NCBI GenBank assembly: GCA_022885665.1
Contig: JAGQDJ010000271.1
Span: forward strand, 50,058-114,057
Reading direction: 5' to 3'
DNA: 64,000 nucleotides
Origin: Triops longicaudatus
Taxonomy: Eukaryota; Arthropoda; Branchiopoda; Notostraca; Triopsidae
A model generated the notes under the pieces. The model was not told where the DNA came from, searched no databases, and worked only from the letters and a program-made list of their open reading frames with translations. Positions 56,651 to 64,000 of this stretch are shown in pieces (position 1 is the stretch's first letter; every line of letters begins with the position of its first letter). A program made the position numbers and the translations under genes.

Positions 56651-57124
56651 ATGGCGAGTTTGTTATGGCGTCAGCTGACACGTGTTAAACCATTAGTGCG
56701 TCTCAGTGCTGAACCTTTGCTGCCGGTCCACGCGCGTTGGTGTTCCACGAAAGTTTCTTCCTTAAAACCGCCTGAAGAGCTGAAAAAGTCTACTGGGCTT
56801 CCTCAGCAACCTCTAGCTGCTATTGAGACAAAGTTGTCCCTGTCGTTTACGTGCAAAACTTGCCAAACTCGAAGCCAAAAATACATTTCCAAGGTTGCTT
56901 ACCAGAAAGGTGTCGTGATCGTTCGTTGCGAAGGCTGCCTGGGCCTTCATCTCATTGCAGATAATCTGGGCTGGTATTCCGAGACCAAAGAAAAGCGCAA
57001 CATTGAAGACATTATGGCAGCCAAGGGAGAAATGGTCCTCAAGCAGAGCCTGAGCGAATTTGTCTACGAATTAGCCGAAAGCACCGCCGCATCTATGGAA
57101 AAAGCACCCGATAAAGCAGATTAA
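56651..57124 (+). CDS. DNLZ: DNL-type zinc-finger protein, mitochondrial Hsp70 escort
   Basis: Homologue of yeast Zim17/Tim15/Hep1, which keeps mitochondrial Hsp70 soluble and functional in the matrix. It is a single exon of 157 codons. The first 40 residues are rich in Arg, Leu and Ser and almost free of acidic residues (MASLLWRQLTRVKPLVRLSA), a plausible mitochondrial presequence. The zinc site is Cys68-x2-Cys71 (FTCKTCQTRSQKYISK) and Cys93-x2-Cys96 (VRCEGCLGLHLIADNLGW), with the family signature DNLGW. Residue count and Cys spacing fit the family. The gene precedes the polyamine oxidase gene on the same strand by only 73 bp. Confidence 0.93.
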   Translation: MASLLWRQLTRVKPLVRLSAEPLLPVHARWCSTKVSSLKPPEELKKSTGLPQQPLAAIETKLSLSFTCKTCQTRSQKYISKVAYQKGVVIVRCEGCLGLHLIADNLGWYSETKEKRNIEDIMAAKGEMVLKQSLSEFVYELAESTAASMEKAPDKAD

Positions 57125-57197
57125 AACTTACTAGTGTGTGTTATAGGTGTGATTAATGTATATGTGAGACTTTTGAATTACATAAAACATTTTCAAT

Positions 57198-60166
57198 ATG
57201 TCGTCTTCCAACTCTCCTTCCGAAAAATGTGGACACGTGTACGACGTCGTCATCGTTGGTGCTGGTTTAGCCGGCCTTTCTGCAGCCTGCACTTTGCTAG
57301 AGAATGGAGTAGAGAATATTATCATTCTAGAAGGTAATATTTAACGAAAGCTTCTTCTGACAACATTGGCTAAAGCCCAGGGAAATAGTAGACAAATCGC
57401 ATTCAAAGTTAGTCCTTGAAAGTTTAATTCTAAGACGAAAATCACAGTTTCGAAAGCAAGTAACTCATATTAAACACAGTCTTCATGTTCAAGTTAAATT
57501 AATGTCATGTCTCTCGCGTAACAAAACAGAGATAATATCTCGACTGCTATTCATAATTTATGCCTTAATGAAATAGAAGCTCTGTTATCCGCACAAGACT
57601 TAATATGCATTCGTCAATTTATTCCCTCCCCACTCCCCTCCCCGCAAGTCTACTTTTCGTTTCCACGTGTTAAAAAAAGAATCACAATGAAAGACAATGG
57701 GTTTGATTGAGTATTAAGCCTGCAACATAGTGTAAAGCGTCCGTGGAACTCGGTCTATCATACTTTCGCGTCTTTGAGCGCACAGTTCAGAGAAGTCGAT
57801 CTCTGATTTCATCATCAGAATAACTTTGAGGACGTTCTCTTGTAGTCCTTTGGTTATTTTGATCTAGTGAAGTTAAAAAAAGCTGGTGACGGAATATATT
57901 TGAACTCTGAAAAGAAGTGAAAGCGTCGAAATGTACTGATAATGGAAAAACTTAGTAGATTTTAAAATAACTGTATTTGGAAATACAGAAGAACTCCGAT
58001 TGTGTTAACCGATTGGAACCGAACGGTATTTGACAAGTCGAACTATATTAAGCTATGTTAAGTTCTCTTAGAAATGCAACAGGAATATTTTAGACAACTC
58101 AAATGCCGAATAACAATCGAAAATAGAATGCATTTTGTACTTTAGTAGTATGTTATTATACTCTTTTGGAAAAATCTCATAATATTAATGAATAAACGCT
58201 TCAAAATCGAATGAAAAGAACATTGTACCGAAACGAAAGATTTTTTCGCCGAGGTGGTTGACGAGAGTTTCCATAATCGTGGTTGACAGAATTGAAATTC
58301 TTCTGTAGTGAATAATTGCATATTGAAATGACTGATTACTTAACCAAATAAGCAAATCTTAGTGTGATATTTGTTCATACGCGTGCACGTCTGTATTTTA
58401 AATTCGGTTTATGAAAATATAATGCCAATTCTTACGGTTTTGGGAATTTTCTTTTTGTATTATACGGAGGGGAATCCATTTACGTACTTGTTGAACTAAA
58501 TTAACTAAAATGATATTTTTTTTTAACTTTGCTGATCGTTTTGTTTATAATTGTATTTTTTTTTCCAGCGGACGCTGAGCCAGGTGGACGAGTGCGAACT
58601 GTTAGATTTCAAAATAGTTTTCTAGACTTGGGAGCCCAATGGTTACACGGCGAGGAAGATAATACACTCTACCAAGTTGCTCAACAACGGAAGTTACTGT
58701 CGCCCCAGAAGTCAACAGAAGCCGAAGGTTTTCCTTGTTCTAGTTTGTAATCTTCCATAGTCTGGTTACATTCTGTCTTCTGTGTAGGCTTGTTTTTGAC
58801 CTGTGATGGAGTTCCCATAGCAGATCCTATTGTCGCAGAAGTAGATACTGTTGTTAGCAACCTACTGGACGACTGTTGCACGTTCCAATCCCCCGCGGTG
58901 GTTGAGAAACAGCCGATTCCGGAGTCCGTAGGACATCATTTGCGGCAAGGCTTCCAGCTGTACCTCGACGAAGATACTCGCTCGGACGAGCGAAAATTAA
59001 AACAAGCCTTATTCCAGTGGCATTTGAAGTAAAATTACAATAAATACAGATGTTTTTTTTCTTAGGTACGATATCTGAATGATTAACAATTGTAATGTCG
59101 CTGTTTTTGCTGTAGGTATCAAGCAGTCGATAATGCGTGTCGTAGTTTGGAAGAATTGTGTGCCCAAGCATGGGGTGAGTACCGAGAATGTGCGGGCACA
59201 TACTGCCAGAATGTTCGTGGTGGATTTTCAAGTATTGTTGAAAGCTTGTTAGCGCAGCTTCCTGACAGTCTCTTGCGTTTTTCTTCGCCTGTACGCAACG
59301 TCAATTGGACGAATTCGAAAGTTGTGGTTGAAACCAGGGATCAAACTTACGGGGCCCAAAATGTCATTATCACATGTTCCATTGGGGTTTTACAACACGA
59401 TCTGACGCTATTCACACCAGCACTACCTTCACCATGGAAACAAGTATGCTAAAACACTTTCCTCCGCACGTAAAACAATTGGAAGAAAGAAACTAGAAAA
59501 TGTATTAAAGTTTTTTGTAATTTTTGGGTTTTAGGCGCTAGATAAACTGGGCTACGGAACTATCAATAAGATTTTTATGATCTACGAGACTCCTTGGTGG
59601 GAAGGACGGTTCCCTGGAGTCCAGTTTGTTTGGCTAAGCGAGGAAAACAATGACAACGGAGAAGTTTGGTATAAAGATATTACTGGCTTCGATCCTGTAT
59701 GGCAGCACCCCGGTGTTTTGTTGGGTTGGATTGGTGGACGAGGGGCGGAGTTAATGGAAGCAATAGATGATGACACGATTGCGCGAACTTGTGTACAACA
59801 ATTGAGAAAGTTTATGGGCAAAGCTGATATACCTTTACCAACACAGATTATTTGGTGATTATAATTACTTTCTTTTTTCTAAAAGTGAATGGTAATTCGA
59901 CGTTGTCACTGAAAGAAATGTTATTCAGTACTCGGTGGTCGTCGAACGCCTACGTGAAAGGAGCATATAGCTATCGTAAAGCACCGCTGGACCGTGTTTT
60001 GCAAGACCCCGTTTGTGTAGCCGGTGAAAAAGGCGAATTACATCCGGTTTTGTTTTTTGCTGGGGAAGCTTTCCATGCGACGCAGTACGCCACAGCGCAC
60101 GGCGCTTTTGCATCTGGACGTGATCAAGCTATGGCGTGTATCAGTGCTAGGAATAAGCAAGCCTAA
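57198..60166 (+). CDS. PAOX: FAD-dependent polyamine oxidase (PAOX/SMOX type)
   Basis: Flavoprotein amine oxidase that oxidises spermine, spermidine or their acetyl derivatives. Six exons, 57198-57333, 58569-58727, 58788-59028, 59116-59443, 59535-59854 and 59929-60166, give 473 aa. The N-terminal Rossmann motif is VVIVGAGLAGLSAACTLLEN (Gly21-x-Gly23-x2-Gly26). Next come EPGGRVRT, LGAQWLHG, ITCSIGVLQ, GYGTINKIFMIYETPWW and the C-terminal FAD segment FFAGEAFHATQYATAHGAFA. The last acceptor is at 59927-59928, because the nearer AG at 59885 would give a stop. The C-terminus ISARNKQA is not a peroxisomal signal, so a cytosolic enzyme is likelier. I cannot tell acetylpolyamine from spermine oxidase. 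The first intron is 1.2 kb, the longest in this gene. Confidence 0.9.
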
Positions 60167-60273
60167 TGGCTGACTGAAGGAAACACTTCCCTTTATTTCT
60201 GCATTTTATATTATCTTTCTTAGTCAATCCTTTATTAGTATTGCTAGTTAGTCGAGTTCAAGACAGGTCAGAA

Positions 60274-60279
60274 AATAAA
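60274..60279 (+). promoter_or_regulatory. Polyadenylation signal AATAAA
   Basis: AATAAA 107 bp after the polyamine oxidase stop codon, at a suitable distance for its 3' end. Confidence 0.5.
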
Positions 60280-60446
60280 AAGGGCAGGAATTAATGAGTG
60301 GTAAACCATTAAGCGTGCTCGAAAGTAAGCTCAGCATCCTGTAAGTAAGCACTGGAACCAACAAACGGCCCCAACGGATTACTCGATGCGGAGGCTACTA
60401 CGTGGACGTCTTAAAGACGCGGTCGCGATGCTTTGGGTCTCCTTAC

Positions 60447-60611
60447 CAGGGGCGTCGCGAGGGTGTTTTCATTTGGGAGGTAGAGCCTTAATTATACCGA
60501 CTGTACTTGACGATTTTACCGACTTGAGTATGATACTTCTCTACCGAATCGGCTTTTGACCAATTATTAGGGGGTTCATTCCCCACCCCACCCCCCTCGC
60601 GACGCCCCCTG
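60447..60611. mobile_element. 165-bp hAT-like MITE
   Basis: The left end CAGGGGCGTCGCGAGGGTG and the right end CTCGCGACGCCCCCTG form terminal inverted repeats. The flanks CTCCTTAC (60439-60446) and CTCCCAAC (60612-60619) agree at 6 of 8 positions, as expected of an aged 8-bp hAT target duplication. There is no coding capacity. It lies 280 bp downstream of the polyamine oxidase stop. Confidence 0.75.
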
Positions 60612-60710
60612 CTCCCAACATTGAGTGCCTATGAGGGCCTAAGTCTCTAAGGTCTACACCGTCCTTTACCTTCAGTTAGCAAGCAAGCAGTTGAATTTTT
60701 CTGCCCCTAG

Positions 60711-60895
60711 CTGTGGACAGCACATTAAAAGCAGGAGGCTGGACAAATTTTGAAGACGAGGACAAAATGACACAGGTCAACGTAGTTAGTCTTCCCTTCT
60801 AATCCTTTAACCTTTTCTAGACCCCTCTTATTTTCTCTTAGGATATGACGATAGATGTGTTGGTGTCTAGGAGCTGCTTATCCTTTTGGGCTTAG
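60711..60895 (+). CDS. Two orphan exon candidates, unknown gene
   Basis: A 65-bp segment (60711-60775) has a strong acceptor (ttgaatttttctgcccctag) and a donor (CAG/gtcaac). It reads without stops VDSTLKAGGWTNFEDEDKMT plus Q. A second segment (60842-60895) follows a ttttctcttag acceptor, keeps the phase, and reads DMTIDVLVSRSCLSFWA then a stop. Joined, they would form a gene 3' end, but no upstream exon was found between the MITE and the polyamine oxidase gene. I do not recognise the sequence. It could be a short lineage-specific gene, a remnant, or chance. Confidence 0.25.
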
Positions 60896-63800
60896 GCACC
60901 TCGGTATGAAGAGACCCTTACTTTAAAATGCGCCTTACGAATGGTAGTCAAACATCCTTGAAAACTAGCCAATATTCTTAGTGGAGGATACCGTTAGTAT
61001 TTTACGCCGTATTTATTGTTTCGTCATTCTTTAACGGTGTGCTAATTTAGAAACCCTGTGACATACCCTTATGTGCAGGATTGGAATCCGCCAAGCTCAG
61101 ATTTCTAGCACTTGTGTTTACGAAAGCTGAAAGTACGAGTAACTCTCGAATAGGACATATGGGTGTGTCAGTGCTCAGTATTGGGCGTTTGGCGCTGGGC
61201 AATTGATACTGGTTCCATGATTTGTCTTTTGTTCGACAGTCGACCAGAAGTCCGAATGTTTTTAGAAACGCATCTTCCTAATCATCGTCGTGTCTCCTTC
61301 GTATCCAGTATACGCGATATGATATCTAGAAGTTCAATACACGCCTTACCAGAATAACATGGTTGCAAACTGTAAACGCTGCGAGGTACTTCGCTATAAC
61401 GAACACTTATAACGCAATATCAACTATTGGGAACGAAGCACTCAGGCAACTGTGAACTGAAAGGCATCTGAGCCCCAAATTGGCTATTACGAATTTCGAA
61501 TAAAATGTAGTCCCGTTCTCTCGGGCTCGAATGTTCGTTATATCGAAGTTTTATTGTCTACTAAACATGAAGAACACAAGTTTACGAATACACTAGTAGC
61601 ACACTTATTAAAAATATGCATATATTAGACGTTTGGTTTCCGATGCGTTTCTTAAAATGTAAGTTTTGGGGACATCAGCATAAGAAACAAACGCAAGGCC
61701 CTTTAATTAGGGCAAATAATACGTAGTGCAAAAATATAATAGACATCCGTAAGATGTAAAGAAATTGTGACGTAAGGAAAAAAAGTCCAATACATGTGTC
61801 TTAAGCCCTTTTTAATTCGTAATCAGCGTGAGAAAATGCTCTTGTCTGACAAACATTTGAGTAGAGGAAGGATACGAGAGTTGACACGTCGGAAAAAACG
61901 TACAAAAATAATAACTAATGAAGCACAAATGTTTTGGAACTGGAAAACATCAGACACGTAAATAGTACGTGAGAAAATAAATTAAAACTGAATTTGTGGC
62001 ACTTTTTGTAAAATAAAACGGGTCCTATCAGTTTCGATGGACAGCTCAACGCATGAATCGGAAAATTAAACGAAAATATTTTTTTTATAGAGTGTACATT
62101 AAAGAATAATTTCTAGAAAGATTTAGCTACCAATTCGTAAAACTGGTTTGGTACGAGGTTTTAGAACTCCACAGTGATGATTTTGTACGCTATGGACTGA
62201 GCCATTTTTACCTCGAAGTGGCACCGATTGGCAACGCTGCGCCCTATCCTCAATTCAAATGCCAGCTATTTGACCACTCCCATAGACCAAATATAATATA
62301 ATGAATAAAAATGGCGGAGTTCCAACGCTACCTTTCTTGTTCCCACCAAGCATTACTCTAAAATCGTGTATCATTTTACACAAGTCAATGCTAGAAAGTT
62401 TCCGTTATCGATAATAAGAATAAGTGTTAGTTTTCACTAAGCTATTGTAAGTCCTGTATTTTTTTAAATAAAGGAAATGAACTAGTTTCCCTACAGCTAA
62501 ACGCATGGACAGCTCGTCGTACACCCATGTCCAAATTGTGTACTAGGCATTTCATTTTGTACACATCGAGGAGCCTCTAGTTTTCATGATCATCTGATCT
62601 TGTTTTTGGTCTTTTTGGAACGTACAACACCTCAATTATTACCCAGTATAGCAGCGTATCGAACACGTGAAATTTTGGGCTCGAATTTTGTACGCACGTG
62701 AAGAGAAAAGTCAAAAGCAGAAAAGTGCCCACATTGCCCCATCCCTCCTCTACAGAAAAGCTAGTAATACGTCTCATTCACCTGTACGAACTAACCAACA
62801 GAGTTTTACTTTGTGAGATTACAGTAAAGCTCTGTTTTGAGCACAGATTACTGACGTACTCCTTACAAAATTTACCAATGCTGAAAATAATTTTTGATCG
62901 GTTATCTTTAGCGCTTTGTAGGACGTTAAATAAAAGTCTATTATACTTTGTTAATACATCTGTATTAGATTGTTCGCTAAGTCTTTATTTCACCTTTGAC
63001 CGCTTTCAAATTCAAACAGATCAGGTTTTTCTGAGTGCATATGTGCATTTTATTTGTTCACAAGCGATCATTTGGGTGATTCCTGACCTTAGAGCAAAAT
63101 CTTTATTCTGCGCCGGCAGATGGACGATAGCGCTGAAAATTATCGTAATATCTAATTATGCTTTCTATGAAGGACACACCGCTTCAAAAACAGGTAAAAA
63201 ATTGTAAAGTCGATGGTTCTCAAACCCTAAAAGAATGAGCGATTCAAATTTCTTTGCACAGTTTCGCGATTTACATTCTTGCGTTCAAATTGGGGACCGA
63301 CCGAGTCGCACTTTAGGGATAGATGAAGATAAACTAACTACTTTGGAGAATTCAAACCCGCATTTGACAGTTCATTAGATACAATGAAATGTCTTCGTCT
63401 AACAAGGACTTCTTTTGATTCAGCTGAAATCCGCTGATACGTAAGAAGAGCAAATATGTGACCAGGGTCGTAACCAGCTTTTGGTTCGAAGGGTGGGGGG
63501 AAGGCTAAACCCCCACTAACCCCTTCTTACGGCCATACTTGTGGCTCTCTCACTGGTGATCGAGAAAACAGACGTAGCGCGTCAGTGCGGTTTCCCGGTA
63601 GAAACTTTCCAGGACCTTTTAATGCATCCTCCTAATAGTCCTAACTCACACAGATTAGCCTTTACCAGATTATATCTTTTCCGCGCTCTTTAAATTTCAC
63701 TTTTTGGAAAAAAAATTAGCTTGAAAATTAACTTAAGAAATTGACCCTTTTCAGTGTTTAAAAAATAATACTAAGACGTGCTAATATTAATACTGGACTA

Positions 63801-64000
63801 CATGGACATGTGCAGAGGTATCGTAGATCCCAACCGCACCTAACTTCCGGTGACTTTCTAGTGACCCTTACGAACGAAGTCGAAGCTGATCATGCGCTTG
63901 GCCATGATCCATGCAGAACTGGTTCTTAATCATATATGGAAGCAGCTTCCGTTTACCCTACAAGCACACCACTCACTACATAGATTGATAAATACCTTTT
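60896..64000. other. Gene-poor right end
   Basis: AT-rich DNA with a Tigger-like MITE (61387-61556) and a CAGGGTCGTAACCAG transposon-end-like motif near 63474. The longest open frame (62698-63207, 169 codons on plus) has a GTG start and a Leu/Ile/Phe-rich composition with no recognisable domain. I leave it out. No RNA gene was seen. Confidence 0.45.
61387..61556. mobile_element. Tigger-like MITE, about 170 bp
   Basis: The left part CTTCGCTATAACGAACACTT and the right part in reverse complement CAATAAAACTTCGATATAAC, followed by GAACATTCG, form inverted repeats with the CGCTATAACGAAC core of Tigger/pogo ends. TA dinucleotides lie at both borders. The outer bases of the left end appear degraded. 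Non-coding. Confidence 0.55.

Noticed and set aside
57984..58060. Possible Tigger-like end in the first polyamine oxidase intron (CAGAAGAACTCCGATT)
   Set aside because: Only one end is visible and the similarity is short; no partner end or TA-flanked repeat pair was found.
59885..59928. Earlier acceptor for the last polyamine oxidase exon (AG at 59884-59885)
   Set aside because: It would introduce a stop in the frame required by the previous exon. The acceptor at 59927-59928 restores the conserved RWSSNAYVKGAYSY.
62698..63207. 169-codon open frame on the plus strand
   Set aside because: It begins with GTG, is rich in Leu, Ile, Phe and Ser, lacks any recognised motif, and lies in AT-rich DNA without splice or polyadenylation context. 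Too weak to call a gene.
1..64000. CRISPR arrays, rRNA genes, prokaryotic operons or plasmid origins
   Set aside because: No regularly spaced repeats, no rRNA-like sequence and no bacterial gene signatures. The window is eukaryotic nuclear DNA with spliced genes.

Overview
The window is a gene-dense piece of an animal (or close holozoan) nuclear genome. The evidence is spliced genes with GT-AG introns (mostly 50 to 250 bp) and a protein set typical of Metazoa: a von Hippel-Lindau homologue, a synaptophysin-family MARVEL protein, a Rac/Cdc42-type PAK kinase, a full-length KDM5 demethylase and BTB zinc-finger proteins. About one gene per 4 kb suggests a compact invertebrate genome. A sponge would fit, but the sequence alone does not prove the phylum. 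I read 15 protein-coding genes, one tRNA gene, a few unexplained coding-like fragments and many small transposon relics. All splice junctions were read by eye and made frame-consistent. No cDNA was available, and coordinates may be off by a base or two.

Layout: 1-9.2 kb is poor in genes. It holds a broken secreted-protein-like frame (328-567, minus), a C2H2 zinc-finger gene (2129-3025), a 729-bp solo LTR with target duplication (3606-4334), an orphan minus-strand coding-like block (about 4898-5281) and Tigger-like inverted-repeat elements. From 9.2 to 32 kb come PAK (minus), IMP4 (plus), ILVBL/HACL2 (minus, with a tRNA-Thr gene in its last intron), a synaptophysin-family gene (plus), CCDC77 (minus) and KDM5 (plus). 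From 32 to 49 kb come PHYH (minus), an intronless BTB zinc-finger gene (minus) and a 24-exon ARFGEF/BIG gene (minus). From 49 to 60.2 kb come DHX35 (plus), a second BTB zinc-finger gene (plus), VHL (minus), DNLZ (plus) and a polyamine oxidase (plus). The last 3.8 kb has no recognised gene, only MITEs and two small orphan exon candidates.

Functional themes: most genes are housekeeping genes: 18S rRNA processing (IMP4), trans-Golgi Arf activation (ARFGEF), RNA helicase (DHX35), mitochondrial Hsp70 escort (DNLZ) and centrosomal coiled coil (CCDC77). PHYH and ILVBL both belong to 2-hydroxyacyl-CoA (alpha-oxidation) chemistry. KDM5 and PHYH are Fe(II)/2-oxoglutarate dioxygenases, and VHL reads prolyl hydroxylation made by another member of that class. 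Their proximity is probably chance.

Most notable points: PHYH lacks the N-terminal presequence that carries PTS2 in mammals and ends in a PTS1-like ARL; the two BTB zinc-finger genes share an unusual DWD-type finger; DHX35 has DEVH instead of DEAH; DNLZ and PAOX are only 73 bp apart; an ARFGEF intron contains a perfect 18-bp hairpin; and several MITE families are recognisable from terminal repeats and target duplications. I found no convincing new multi-gene system.
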